This document shows positions 27,755 to 38,146 of a stretch of 64,000 bases of DNA, piece after piece. Position 1 is the stretch's first letter. The number at the start of each line of letters is the position of its first letter. Source of the stretch: Bog-375 sp049587755 (GTDB taxonomy: Bacteria; Acidobacteriota; Terriglobia; Bryobacterales; Bryobacteraceae). Location of the stretch: assembly GCA_049587755.1 (NCBI GenBank), contig JBAVEN010000085.1, positions 1 to 64,000 of the forward strand. The letters run 5' to 3'. Position numbers and translations under genes: made by a program. Under the pieces are notes generated by a model. That model saw only the letters and a list, made by a program, of their open reading frames with translations, did no database searches and was not told where the DNA came from.

Positions 27755-27990
27755 GAGCCACGACCGTGAGGGAGTGCACATGGGCCGGCGGCCCTCCGAA
27801 AGGGATGAAAATCGGTTCAGCGGCGGTAGGCGGGACGTAACAACAGCAGAGGGCGTACAAGCCCGCGCGGCTTCCTGGTGGGGCAGGACGCCATGCTGCG
27901 CTGCGGTTGACAGCGGCAGCGCGGTCCGATTGGCAATCGGACCGCAGCTTACCAAGCTGCCCCACAAAGCTGCGCGCGCGATTTTCAACG
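27755..27990 (-). repeat. Dispersed 236-bp multi-hairpin repeat, copy B (inverted)
   Basis: Inverted copy of 16698-16933, same length, about 93% identical by hand. The first two hairpins are unchanged. In the third and fourth, the differences break base pairs and are not compensated, which argues against selection on those stems in this copy. With the REP-like block at 27501-27575 it fills most of the 647-bp gap between recA and its paralogue. No gene is supported in that gap. Confidence 0.85.
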
Positions 27991-28051
27991 AAGTGGTTGC
28001 TGGCTCCGTCTGGGAAGCGAAGTCCACGCGCCGCCGGAGGCCCAGCCTCCG

Positions 28052-28807
28052 ATGACCGAGCAGGAGCGGCAGCGTGCGATCCTTCTCAAGCTGACCGGGC
28101 TCGAAGGTGGAGCTCAGCGGCGTCCGCCAGGCATCATCCCAACCGGCCTCGCACCGCTCGACCGGGCGCTGGGCACGGGCGGCCTGCCGCTGGGAGCGAT
28201 CTCGGAAATCTTTGGCTCGAGCGGGTCCGGCAAGACCACGCTGGCACTGCAAATGGTTCGCCGCGCGCAATCGAGCGGTGGCGCCGCCGCCTGGATCGAC
28301 GTCGACCGCACATTCGATCCGGCCTACGCCGCAAGCTTGGGAGTGGCGCCGGACCGCCTGGTGGTGGTGATGCCGGAGTCGGCCGAGGAAGCGTTCGAGA
28401 TGGCGGCCAGGCTGGCTGCTTCGCAAGCCGTAAGCCTGCTGATTGTGGACCCGGCAGCGGCGCTGGCTCCGGCGGTGGAATTGGACGCTGCGATTGGGAC
28501 CAGCGGACCGGGACTGCACGGCCGGGTGCTCGCCTCCGGGCTGCAGAAGCTGGCTGTGTCCACCGCCAGGACCGGCGTGGCGCTGGTGTTTCTGAACCAG
28601 ACGCGCTCGCGGATGGAAGCGGGTGCGGAAGCGGACACCAGCGCCGGCGGCGCTTCCCTGAAGCTCTACGCGGCGGTGCGCATCGCGCTGGAGCCGGCGG
28701 GAGCCGGGCTGGTGCGGTTTCGCGTCCTCAAGAATACGGCCGGCGAAGGGCATGGGCGGGGCGAGTTGCGGTGGATCCCCGGCGCCGGCTTCGCGGAAAC
28801 CGCGTAA
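28052..28807 (+). CDS. RecA-like ATPase, truncated divergent paralogue
   Basis: A 251-residue protein that aligns with the RecA core. IPTGLAPLDRALGTGGLPLG matches RecA ISTGSISLDAALGVGGVPRG; Walker A is GSSGSGKT at 55-62 and Walker B is LLIVDPAAAL. The catalytic Glu of RecA (Glu97 in the neighbour) is Asp85 here, in WIDVDRTFDP. The L1 and L2 regions are changed: AIGTSGPGLHGRV replaces the L1 segment and EADTSAGGASLKLY replaces the TTTGG part of L2. The RecA C-terminal domain is missing. It may be an ImuA/SulA-like accessory or a RecA modulator; neither is proven. It starts 61 bp after repeat copy B. No imuB or dnaE2 is adjacent. Confidence 0.85.
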   Translation: MTEQERQRAILLKLTGLEGGAQRRPPGIIPTGLAPLDRALGTGGLPLGAISEIFGSSGSGKTTLALQMVRRAQSSGGAAAWIDVDRTFDPAYAASLGVAPDRLVVVMPESAEEAFEMAARLAASQAVSLLIVDPAAALAPAVELDAAIGTSGPGLHGRVLASGLQKLAVSTARTGVALVFLNQTRSRMEAGAEADTSAGGASLKLYAAVRIALEPAGAGLVRFRVLKNTAGEGHGRGELRWIPGAGFAETA

Positions 28808-28874
28808 AACGGGGCTGCGAGCCCGAGCCCGTGAAAAAAACCGCGAAAAATTGGGGTTTTTTGCGCAATCGCTC

Positions 28875-28903
28875 TTTACATCCCCATGCCCTTCCCGTAT
28901 GAT
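28875..28903 (+). promoter_or_regulatory. Sigma-70 promoter of the HU gene
   Basis: TTTACA (28875-28880), a 17-bp spacer and TATGAT (28898-28903) make a good sigma-70 promoter. An A/T-rich stretch of A- and T-runs just upstream could act as an UP element. The predicted 5' leader to the HU start is about 130 nt. Confidence 0.7.
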
Positions 28904-29043
28904 TGTTATCGATTGAGGCCCGCGCTCCGGGGGAGCGGCGGGCCGTCGGTACAGTTCGAGGGAGTAATGTGGCGCTCGCCGGGCGCCGAAAGCATGGCGC
29001 ACGGCACACCGAAAAACAAAGACGGGAGAATCAAAGGAGAAAT

Positions 29044-29346
29044 ATGGCGACGACAAGAATGACCCAGACGCAACTGGTGAAGGCGCTCGCCGCGCACGGT
29101 CAAGTCAGCAACAAGGTGGCGAAGGAGATCCTGGAAGGCCTGGCCACCACGGCAATCAGCGAAGTGAAGAAGAACGGCGTTTTCGTGCTGCCCGGCGTCG
29201 GCCGGCTGGTGCGTGTGGATCGCAAGGCCCGCATGGGCCGCAACCCGGCGACCGGGGAAGCCATCAAGATTCCGGCCAAGAAGGTCGTGAAGTTCCGCGT
29301 GGCCAAGGCCGCCAAGGACGCCATCGTTCCGCCGAAGAAGAAATAG
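29044..29346 (+). CDS. hup: HU family DNA-binding protein
   Basis: A 100-residue histone-like protein. The N-terminal dimerisation helices (MTQTQLVKALAAHGQVSNKV, ILEGLATTAISEVKKNG) lead to VFVLPGVGRLVRVDRKARMG and RNPATGEAIKIPAKKVVKF, the HU/IHF beta-arm signature RNPxTGExIxIPA. A Lys-rich tail (VPPKKK) extends the family norm slightly. It binds and bends DNA and compacts the nucleoid. AGGAG lies 7-11 nt upstream of the ATG. A sigma-70 promoter and an intrinsic terminator bracket the gene, so it is a monocistronic unit. Confidence 0.95.
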   Translation: MATTRMTQTQLVKALAAHGQVSNKVAKEILEGLATTAISEVKKNGVFVLPGVGRLVRVDRKARMGRNPATGEAIKIPAKKVVKFRVAKAAKDAIVPPKKK

Positions 29347-29374
29347 GCGGCGATTCCTGCCTGGGAAACCAAAA

Positions 29375-29408
29375 CCCCGCTGGCTCGGTTAAGCCAGCGG
29401 GGTTTTTT
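29375..29408 (+). terminator. Intrinsic terminator of HU gene
   Basis: An 11-bp perfect stem (CCCCGCTGGCT / AGCCAGCGGGG) has a 6-nt loop and is followed by six T residues. It is also preceded by AAAA, so it could act bidirectionally between HU and the oppositely oriented tatA. Confidence 0.93.
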
Positions 29409-29472
29409 GTTGCGTGAATTCAAAAGCCGGTGGAGCGCCGCCCGAGCTTGCAGGCGGTTCCAGGAAGCCAAC

Positions 29473-29685
29473 TCACTTCTTCGCCTCGACTCTTTCCTGG
29501 TCCTTTTTTACGTCCGTTTCTTCGTCGCCCTTGAGGGCGGTCTTGAAGTTGCGAATGCCTTCGCCCAATCCCTTGCCGAGTTCCCCGACCTTCTTGGTGC
29601 CGAACAGCAGCAGAGCAACCAAGGCGATCACCAGAACCTCGGGGAATCCGAGATTGAGCGGGCCCGCAGTCAAAAGTGGCTGCAT
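29473..29685 (-). CDS. tatA: Twin-arginine translocase subunit TatA/TatE
   Basis: A 70-residue TatA-type protein. The N-terminal TM helix at about 13-31 (FPEVLVIALVALLLFGTKKV) carries the signature LLFGTKKVGELGKGLGEGIRNFK, that is FGxxKLPxLGxxxGxxxxxFK. A charged C-terminal tail (GDEETDVKKDQERVEAKK) follows. It oligomerises into the Tat pore that exports folded, cofactor-bearing proteins. tatB and tatC are not adjacent. A Tat-type substrate, the Fe-S protein at 63118 (SRRDLFK), lies in the same window. It converges on the HU gene. Confidence 0.93.
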   Translation of the reverse strand: MQPLLTAGPLNLGFPEVLVIALVALLLFGTKKVGELGKGLGEGIRNFKTALKGDEETDVKKDQERVEAKK

Positions 29686-29777
29686 CTATGGCCTCCTTAC
29701 GTCCCTCTCAATTGTAGCCGATTTGCGCGTACCGGACGCAGGCGTTGAGGCGTCGAGGACGGCGAGCGTTGCATTCG

Positions 29778-29996
29778 TCATTCCCGGATGGGAATCGACA
29801 CCCGCTCGCGCAGGCCCGCTTGATCGACGGCACGGCCGATTCTGCGGAGGGAATCGACACGCCGTTGCGCGCGCTGACGCTCGTCGAGGAATTGCCTGAC
29901 AGCCTGTTCGAACAGTTCATTTGGGCCTTGATAGAGGCCGCTGGCGAGTTCCTGCTCGACCTGCCTGTTCACGTCCGCCGGTAATGCGACGTCCAT
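29778..29996 (-). CDS. ParD-like antitoxin, apparently orphan
   Basis: A 72-residue protein. MDVALPADVNRQVEQELASG and the following YQGPNELFEQAVRQFLDERQ is the ribbon-helix-helix pattern of ParD/CC2985-family antitoxins (a short strand, then IxxxVASGRYxxxxEVIxxALR). The C-terminal tail would bind a ParE toxin. No parE-like frame is found on either side: tatA lies downstream and the 312 bp upstream hold only an inverted repeat. It may be a solitary regulator or the remnant of a pair. Confidence 0.72.
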   Translation of the reverse strand: MDVALPADVNRQVEQELASGLYQGPNELFEQAVRQFLDERQRAQRRVDSLRRIGRAVDQAGLRERVSIPIRE

Positions 29997-30144
29997 GGCC
30001 GTGTCCTTGCTCTATTTTACGCTTGCCGATCGACGAGGCGGTGGAGGCATTCTGCGAAGTTCAGACCGACCGCTCTGTCTCCGAGGACTACCACAGGCTG
30101 GGAGCGGGCGCTTGGCGTGGCCTGCGCAATTCCGCCAGTGCCAA

Positions 30145-30222
30145 TTTCCGGCAGAATCGCCCAAAAAAACAGAGGTTAAGTGCTTCGTTGCCGGTAAAAA
30201 GACTGGGCGATTCTGCCGGAAA
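30145..30222. repeat. 18-bp perfect inverted repeat
   Basis: Arms 30145-30162 (TTTCCGGCAGAATCGCCC) and 30205-30222 are perfect reverse complements, 42 bp apart. The spacer contains seven A residues (plus strand). No T-tract follows either arm on its outside, so it is not a normal terminator. It lies in the 312-bp gap between the ParD-like gene and the protease gene, which otherwise shows nothing coding. Confidence 0.8.
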
Positions 30223-30307
30223 CCCACTTTCTCAGACGCGTACTCGGCCGCACCCGCTACGGAAAATGCGTCTGGCCCGTTTCGCCCGCATTATCGGCGG
30301 GCCGCCC

Positions 30308-31363
30308 TCATTCCGCAACCTGGAAATCGAGAATCCGGAACTCCACACGCTTTGTGAGTTCCCAGACACTTCTGTCGACGGAGCCGAAGAGTCGCTTCGC
30401 CAGCCCGCCGGGAATCTGGGGAGTGTAAGGAGTAAGAGTAGCTTTAGGGCTACCAAATGTCTGCCGGTCCACGTCAACGGGGTGCCCGTCGCCGTCCAGG
30501 AAGACGACGAGGAACTCCGCAAACACAACTGACTCGCGAAGCTGATTACGCAGTGAAAACGAGTACCTGCCGGTGTGGTAGCCCAGATCATCGCTTGTCC
30601 ATTCGAACGCTCCCCCAGACAGAGCTTGGCTACTCGGTGCGCCCATGCCTCCCAGGATCGAGCGAGTCTGGGCCCCAGGCTTCTGCCGGGACAAGGGGAG
30701 CACACTCGTGGAGACGCCGGCGGAAAGCGCCATCAGATAAGATGACGGAATCGCTAGATTGAGGTTTTGTCCCTCGGTAAACGTGGCGGTTGCGACTCCG
30801 ACGACCCGCCCGCCGCTGTCGAGAATCGGACCGCCGCTGCTACCGGGCGAGATCGGGGCGGTTATTTGGAGGAGCGTATCATTTCCGATCCGGCGAATGG
30901 CGCTTACAATCCCCTGCGAAAACGTCCCTTCAAGCCCCCGTGGATTCCCGACCGCATACACCTCGTCGCCAACGGCGATTTTGCTGCTGTCGCCTATGGA
31001 CAGGGATGGGGCCTTGAGCCCCTGTGCGACGACTACCGCCAGATCGTGCGCCTCGTCGATTGCGACCGTGCCTGCAATCTCATACTTCACACTCTTGTCC
31101 ACGAGCTTGCAGTAGCCGCTCACCGCTCCAGCAACCACGTGGAGGTTCGTGACTACAAGGCCATCCCGGAGGACAAAGCCACTCCCGAGCGATGTCGGTT
31201 GGCCGGTGCCGTCCTGCATTATAAGCATGGCAACGGAGGGAAACGTCTCCTGGGCGATCTGCCGGGGGGATCTGGGCTGGGATGAGCCGGGCTGCAGCGA
31301 TTCCTGAGCGAACACGCTTGAAGCGGCGAGCGTGGCCAACACCCCGGCGAGGCAGCGATTCAT
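30308..31363 (-). CDS. Secreted trypsin-like serine protease, no PDZ
   Basis: A 351-residue exported S1C-like protease. The signal peptide is MNRCLAGVLATLAASSVFAQ. The catalytic triad reads as His in VVTNLHVVAG, Asp in DEAHDLAVV and Ser in ISPGSSGGPILDS, the DegP/HtrA-type arrangement with GNPRGLEGTFSQGIVS. Instead of PDZ domains, the last about 120 residues (from GGAFEWTSDDLG) form a beta-rich domain of unknown role. It should act in the periplasm or outside. The start at 31363 is set by the signal peptide. It appears monocistronic. Confidence 0.85.
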   Translation of the reverse strand: MNRCLAGVLATLAASSVFAQESLQPGSSQPRSPRQIAQETFPSVAMLIMQDGTGQPTSLGSGFVLRDGLVVTNLHVVAGAVSGYCKLVDKSVKYEIAGTVAIDEAHDLAVVVAQGLKAPSLSIGDSSKIAVGDEVYAVGNPRGLEGTFSQGIVSAIRRIGNDTLLQITAPISPGSSGGPILDSGGRVVGVATATFTEGQNLNLAIPSSYLMALSAGVSTSVLPLSRQKPGAQTRSILGGMGAPSSQALSGGAFEWTSDDLGYHTGRYSFSLRNQLRESVVFAEFLVVFLDGDGHPVDVDRQTFGSPKATLTPYTPQIPGGLAKRLFGSVDRSVWELTKRVEFRILDFQVAE

Positions 31364-31627
31364 TATGGTCTCCTCCAAATCAGGCGAGGGCATCCGAACG
31401 AAACTCTCGAAAAGTGGACTGACGCACCTTTGCTCCCGAACAGATTACCGAAGCCCTCTCCCTGGACCGCCAGTCGCGCAGCGTAGAAGATTTTCGCCAG
31501 GGTGTTTCCGGCAGGGATGGGATCGCGGTGCAGGCCGCCGCTTCTCTTAGTGCGCGGCGCGGTGTCGGGCCCGGCGTTTAACAATCAATTTAGCGGGCCC
31601 GGGTCCACAACGCGCGGCAGCAGCGCA

Positions 31628-31939
31628 TCACGGCCCGAGCATCGCATGTACACCGTATGTCGCCATTAGCTCCTGAAAATACTTTCGCATGCCGACTGCC
31701 AATCCGTATGGAAGATGGGCATTGCGGATCACCTCCGCTTCCTGAGGAGCGGTTCGTGCGCCCTTGTCTAGCGTGCCAAGAAAGATGGCTTCAACATCGT
31801 CCAAGTACGCCAGCGCAAGCCGAACGCGCTCCTTCATGGACTGATGGTTGAATTTCCGGCCAAGACCCTCCAAAATGTCGCGTTCCTCTGCGACACGTGC
31901 CCGAAGCGCACGAACCGGTTCCTGTGATTCCGTATGCAT
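31628..31939 (-). CDS. Hypothetical protein
   Basis: A 103-residue, mainly helical, soluble protein with no signal peptide or TM helix. Charged helices (VRALRARVAEERDILEGLGR, MKERVRLALAYLDDVEAIF) and a C-terminal HLPYGLAVGMRKYFQELMA suggest a helical bundle. I do not recognise the family. Composition and codon use look like a real gene, and no competing frame is better. The neighbouring gaps (31364-31627 and 31940-32196) contain nothing I can name. Confidence 0.55.
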   Translation of the reverse strand: MHTESQEPVRALRARVAEERDILEGLGRKFNHQSMKERVRLALAYLDDVEAIFLGTLDKGARTAPQEAEVIRNAHLPYGLAVGMRKYFQELMATYGVHAMLGP

Positions 31940-32196
31940 ACCTAAAGTGTATCGGCTACTGGGCCTGTCAACAAGGCCAGCGCCAAGCCCTAGAGGGAAA
32001 TGGGAGGCGCACCCTCTGCGAGCTTGCGCAGCAGCATCTCCACAGGTGTCCGCGTTCCGCGAATCACGGGCTTACCCTGCGTGACGCCTGGATTGATCTC
32101 GACGCGACCGCTCCTGGTCGGGTGATGCAGGGAACGAACGAGCGCGTGCTATCCTCCGGCCGAACGGGCGCTGCGGGATAATACACGCAGGCCTTC

Positions 32197-33936
32197 ATGG
32201 ATTTCGTCGATCAGCTCAAGTCGCAGGTGCGCATCGAAGATGTGGTGGGGCAGTACGTGAAGCTGCGGAAATCCGGGGCCAGCCGCTACATGGGACTGTG
32301 TCCCTTCCACAGCGAAAAGACGCCCTCCTTCACGGTTCACGCGGTGCACCAGTTCTACAAGTGCTTCTCCTGCGGCGCGGGCGGCGACGTGGTCAAGTTC
32401 GTGATGGAGAAGGAGGGCCTCAGCTTTTGGGAGGCGCTCAAGCAACTAGCCGAGCGCTACGGCATTCCGCTGCCCAAGCGCTCGCAGTATTCCGATGAAG
32501 ATTCGCGGCTGCGCGGCGCCGCTTTCGAGATGCACGAAATGGCGCAGGAGGCGTTCCGCGCCAACCTGGAGTCTGCGGCGGGCGAGGCGGCGCGAGCGTA
32601 CCTGGAGCGGCGCGGCGTGGCGCGGGAGACGATCGCGCAGTTCGGCCTGGGGTATGCGGAGCGCTCCGGCCACGCGCTGGTTCGCCTGTTCGGCGGGCGC
32701 AATTTCTCGGGCGCGCAGATGGAGCAATCCGGCCTGGTGGGCAAGCGCCAGGACGGCAGCTTCTACGACCGCTTCCGCAATCGCCTGATGTTTCCTATCC
32801 ACAACGAATCGGGGAAAATCATCGGTTTTGGCGGCCGCGCGCTGGCTGCCGGCGACGAGCCGAAGTACCTGAATTCGCCGGAGACCGCGATTTACAAGAA
32901 GAGTTTCGTGCTGTACAACCTGCACCGCGCCAAAGAGACCATCCGCAAGCAGGACCGCGTGATCCTCGTGGAAGGCTACATGGACGCGATCGGGGTCACG
33001 GCGGCGGGCATCGCCAACGTGGTGGCGAGCTGCGGCACCTCGCTGACGGCGCAGCAGGTGCAGGCCATTAAACGCCACTCGGCGCGCATCGCGGTGAATT
33101 TCGATCCCGACGCTCCCGGGGCCAACGCCGCCGAACGCTCGATCGGGCTGTTGCTGGAAGAGGGCATGCAGGTGCGGATCGTCGAGCTCGATGGTGGCCT
33201 GGACCCGGACGAGTATTGCCGCCAGCGCGGCGCGGCCGCCTACCAGCAGCGGTTGGACGACGCCAAGGGCTACTTCTACTGGCTGGCCGACCGCGCGCGC
33301 GCCAAACACGACGTGCGTTCGAGCGAGGGCGTGGTGGCGGTGCTGAACGCGCTGCTGCCGGCGGTGGAGAAGGTCAGTGACCCGCTGGAGCGCAGCGCCA
33401 TCGCCAACGATCTGGCGGCCTACATTGGCGTGCCGCCGGGAATGGTGCTGGACAGTTTCCGCAAGGCGGCGGCCAGCCGGCAGGCAAAGCCGATGGAGCG
33501 GCCGAAAATCCCGCTGCGGCACGACGAACGGCTGCTGCTGAATGCGATTTTGTCCGATGAGGGAGTTAGCAAGGAGATCATCAGCGAGTTACAGCAATCG
33601 GACGCGATCGCGAGCTTTGCGTCGCGCCGCGTGTTTCAGGCGGCGTATGCGCTCGAGTCGGCGGGCGGGCGTTTGAATTTCGAAAGCCTGCATGCCCGGC
33701 TGGAAGAGGCCGATCAGAATCTGCTCGCCGAAGCGGTGCTTGAGGGCGAGACGGAAGTGACGCCGGCCGCGGTCGAAGCGGCGATGGAAAGCATCCGGCG
33801 CAGCGAGCAGCGGGGCCGTCGCGACCAGATGAAGGCGCGCATTCGGGAAGCGGAGCGCGGGGGCAATTGGGAAGAGGCATTGCGCCTGACGGCGGAGCTG
33901 GAAGGAAGCGATCGGGCGGCGCGCGGCCGTAGCTGA
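32197..33936 (+). CDS. dnaG: DNA primase DnaG
   Basis: A 579-residue primase. The N-terminal zinc finger is Cys35, His38, Cys56, Cys59 (GLCPFHSEKTPSF...KCFSCGAGGDVV). The RNA-polymerase-like core includes FRNRLMFPIHNESGKIIGFG and the Toprim acidic motif LVEGYMDAIG with NFDPDAPGANAA. The C-terminal helicase-binding domain is shortish but present. It makes RNA primers at the replication fork with the DnaB helicase. ATG 32197 begins the standard N-terminus. rpoD follows on the same strand, a core part of the usual macromolecular-synthesis operon; rpsU is not seen upstream. Confidence 0.96.
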   Translation: MDFVDQLKSQVRIEDVVGQYVKLRKSGASRYMGLCPFHSEKTPSFTVHAVHQFYKCFSCGAGGDVVKFVMEKEGLSFWEALKQLAERYGIPLPKRSQYSDEDSRLRGAAFEMHEMAQEAFRANLESAAGEAARAYLERRGVARETIAQFGLGYAERSGHALVRLFGGRNFSGAQMEQSGLVGKRQDGSFYDRFRNRLMFPIHNESGKIIGFGGRALAAGDEPKYLNSPETAIYKKSFVLYNLHRAKETIRKQDRVILVEGYMDAIGVTAAGIANVVASCGTSLTAQQVQAIKRHSARIAVNFDPDAPGANAAERSIGLLLEEGMQVRIVELDGGLDPDEYCRQRGAAAYQQRLDDAKGYFYWLADRARAKHDVRSSEGVVAVLNALLPAVEKVSDPLERSAIANDLAAYIGVPPGMVLDSFRKAAASRQAKPMERPKIPLRHDERLLLNAILSDEGVSKEIISELQQSDAIASFASRRVFQAAYALESAGGRLNFESLHARLEEADQNLLAEAVLEGETEVTPAAVEAAMESIRRSEQRGRRDQMKARIREAERGGNWEEALRLTAELEGSDRAARGRS

Positions 33937-34022
33937 CGGATCGCCGGGAGCCGCCGATTGACATCCGCGCCGTGGGGTACAATGTGTTGGACTCGCTAGA
34001 AACGCCGGGAGTACGGGGCTCA

Positions 34023-35708
<1,686 letters not shown>

Positions 35709-35914
35709 ACCCGGCGGCGGACGTGAGGGCAACCATCGCCGCCAAGCATTGCTCCGTTTTGCACAATCATGTTAGGGTGAGGTTGTAAGAATCCTGGAAG
35801 GCGTAGGAAATCGGGACTCGCCGGCTGAGGCCCCGCGCAGCGTCCAGAGGCACGAGTGGCCGATTTTCTTCACGCATTTCCGGGAAGCATCATTTCCTGC
35901 TGAGGAGAACTCAT

Positions 35915-36943
35915 ATGCCATTAGTGTCGTTACGGCAGGTCCTCGATGAGGCCGCCAAGGGTGGGTACGGAGTTGGCGCGTTCAACGTCAACAACATGGA
36001 GCAGATCCAGGCGATCATGGAGGCGGCGCGCGAAACCAAGTCGCCGGTGATCATTCAGGCCAGCCGGGGCGCCCGCGCTTATTCGCAAGACCGGTTTCTA
36101 TATCATTTGATGCTGGCGGCCACCGAGTTGTACCCGGAGATTCCGACCGTCCTGCACCTGGACCACGGCAACAGCCCGGAGACCTGCCAGAGCGCCATTG
36201 ACATGGGTTTCACCAGTGTCATGATGGATGGCTCGCTGATGCCGGATGGCAAGACGCCGTCGACCTTCGAGTACAACGTGGCAGCCACGCGCAAGGTGGT
36301 GGAAGCGGCGCACGCCAAGGGCGTCACCGTGGAAGGCGAAATCGGCTGCCTGGGCGGCATTGAAGACGGACACGGTGCTGGCCTGGATGGCCTGAGTCAT
36401 CTCACCGATCCCGACCAGGCGGTCGCGTTCGTCAAGGCGACCGGCCTGGACGCGCTGGCCGTCGCCATCGGCACGAGCCACGGCGCGTACAAGTTCAGTA
36501 GCAAGCCGACCGGCGAAACGCTCAAGATGGCGCGGCTGATCGAGATTCACAAGCGGCTGCCAGGCGTCCACCTGGTGATGCACGGCTCATCGAGCGTGCC
36601 GAAGGATTTGCAGGACATCATCAATCAGTACGGCGGCAAGCTGAAGCCTACCTGGGGCGTGCCGGTGGAAGAGATCCAGCTCGGCATCAAGAACGGCGTG
36701 CGCAAGATCAACGTGGACACGGACAGCCGGCTGGCCATCACCGGCGCGATCCGCAAAGTGTTTGCCGAGAAGCCCGAGGAATTCGATCCGCGCAGCTATC
36801 TGAAGCCGGCGCGCGAAGCCATGAAGAAAGTCGTCGCGCTGCGCATGACCCAGTTCGGCCAGGCCGGCCACGCGAACGACTACAAGCCGCTCAGCCTGGA
36901 AACGATGGCGAGCCGTTACACGGCGGAGCCGGTGGCAGTCTAA
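35915..36943 (+). CDS. fba: Class II fructose-bisphosphate aldolase
   Basis: A 342-residue zinc aldolase that cleaves fructose 1,6-bisphosphate to dihydroxyacetone phosphate and glyceraldehyde 3-phosphate. Visible motifs: YGVGAFNVNNMEQIQAIMEA at the start, VLHLDHGNSPETC (zinc His and catalytic Asp), FTSVMMDGS, VEGEIGCLGGIEDG (zinc Glu), GTSHGAYKF (zinc His) and VMHGSSSVP (phosphate). Length fits the longer CbbA-like type. AGGAGA lies 8-13 nt upstream of ATG 35915. A 206-bp upstream gap carries a possible TTGCTC / TTAGGG pair with 17-bp spacing at 35750, a weak match. Confidence 0.95.
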   Translation: MPLVSLRQVLDEAAKGGYGVGAFNVNNMEQIQAIMEAARETKSPVIIQASRGARAYSQDRFLYHLMLAATELYPEIPTVLHLDHGNSPETCQSAIDMGFTSVMMDGSLMPDGKTPSTFEYNVAATRKVVEAAHAKGVTVEGEIGCLGGIEDGHGAGLDGLSHLTDPDQAVAFVKATGLDALAVAIGTSHGAYKFSSKPTGETLKMARLIEIHKRLPGVHLVMHGSSSVPKDLQDIINQYGGKLKPTWGVPVEEIQLGIKNGVRKINVDTDSRLAITGAIRKVFAEKPEEFDPRSYLKPAREAMKKVVALRMTQFGQAGHANDYKPLSLETMASRYTAEPVAV

Positions 36944-37045
36944 GAGCGGAGTTCGATCTGCGCTGCGGCGGCGGGACAGGAGAGCGGTTGGTGACGCCTG
37001 TTTTCGGCTGCGGCAGGCCACCAGGAGTCTGCCCACCGCAGCGTC

Positions 37046-38146
37046 TTATTTGTTCTTTTGCATCGCGGCGACAATCGCATCCGGGACGCCGGCCTGCTTG
37101 AGCTTGAGCAGGTCGTCGTCGCCGAGGGCGAAGCGGTTGGGCTCGGAGCCGATCATCTTCAGGATATCCGCATCGTCCACGTTGCCCTGGACCAGCCGGA
37201 TCACCAGGTCGTTGGTGAATATGATGCCCGTCCGCACCGGCTTGGCCGGCTGCGTGTCCTTTTGGGTCTGCTTCTCCCAAGCCAGTATGTGCCGGCCCAG
37301 GGCTTGGGCCAGCGACTTATTGGCCTGGCATTGGGCCGCAGCGTCGGTGACCATCCGGCTACCCGCGAGCTTGCCGGTTTTGGCAAACGCCGCCAGCGCA
37401 CCATCGTAGTTCTGCATCACCATATACGCGATGCCGAGGTTGTACCACGCCGCGGCAACGGTTTTTGGATTGCTGTGGCAGGATGCCGAATTGGCTAGCG
37501 CCGCCTGCAGCAAGCCCTTGTAGTCCGCTGCCTTGAAAAGCTCGAACTCGGTGCGAAGGTTGCAGTCCTTGTCGTCCATAAACTGCATCTCCTCGGTGTC
37601 GATCCACGGCTCGTAGAGGCGCCGGGTCTGGCCCAACGCCTGCAGCCGAGCGGTCGCGATGAAATCGGCCGGGGCGGGCCACTCGGGCTGGGTGGTTGGG
37701 GACTCATTTTGTTTTGACGGGTCGGCGCGCAGCGTCTGGGTCGCCAGTTCCTCGCCGCTCCACCAGTCCTTCACGTGCAAGGTGGCCAGAAAGTGCCCCA
37801 CGGTGCGCGAGATGTGCATCGCCGGAAGGCCCGAGCCAATAATCGCCGGTTCCGGCAGCGCCTGGCACTCCGAGATGTCCACGGAAATGGTGACCACCGC
37901 GGTAACGCCCGGCTCCGCCTGCGCCACCAGTGGAATGTCGTGGGCCAGCAGGTCCTGCCGCAAAAGGCTCGAAAACTCTTGCGAGCACCTGCCGGTTACC
38001 TCACCGAGAATCACCCGGGCTCCGGCCAGGCTTTCACCGAGGATAGGAGGATGCGGCATTTTGACTTGCAGCTTCTTTTGGCCGGTTGCAGGGTAAACCG
38101 CGATCAGTAGCAGGGAAAGAAAAACACAGCGATACCGGCGGCGCAT
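37046..38146 (-). CDS. Exported TPR-type hypothetical protein
   Basis: A 366-residue protein with a signal peptide (MRRRYRCVFLSLLLIAVYPA) and a strong GGAGGAG 7-13 nt upstream. The first half is beta-rich with several Cys. Around residues 200-300 two TPR-like helices appear (AAAWYNLGIAYMVMQNYDGALAAFAKTG). The last about 65 residues (FTNDLVIRLVQGNVDDADIL, then KLKQAGVPDAIVAAMQ) match a short C-terminal module seen in other acidobacterial exported proteins, in which NDxVIxLVKAGLxDxxII and LKxAGVxxxVIxxM recur. Role unknown. Confidence 0.72.
   Translation of the reverse strand: MRRRYRCVFLSLLLIAVYPATGQKKLQVKMPHPPILGESLAGARVILGEVTGRCSQEFSSLLRQDLLAHDIPLVAQAEPGVTAVVTISVDISECQALPEPAIIGSGLPAMHISRTVGHFLATLHVKDWWSGEELATQTLRADPSKQNESPTTQPEWPAPADFIATARLQALGQTRRLYEPWIDTEEMQFMDDKDCNLRTEFELFKAADYKGLLQAALANSASCHSNPKTVAAAWYNLGIAYMVMQNYDGALAAFAKTGKLAGSRMVTDAAAQCQANKSLAQALGRHILAWEKQTQKDTQPAKPVRTGIIFTNDLVIRLVQGNVDDADILKMIGSEPNRFALGDDDLLKLKQAGVPDAIVAAMQKNK

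Noticed and set aside
30145..30222. The 18-bp inverted repeat as the protease gene terminator
   Set aside because: The T-run is inside the spacer rather than after the second arm in the minus direction, and the 42-nt loop is too long.
33958..33983. TTGACA followed by TACAAT upstream of rpoD as a sigma-70 promoter
   Set aside because: The spacer is only 14 bp, too short for a standard promoter. TACAAT alone is used as weak support for the GTG start.
37046..38146. Possible transmembrane or enzymatic role for the TPR-type exported protein
   Set aside because: Only a signal peptide and two TPR-like helices can be seen; no catalytic motif.
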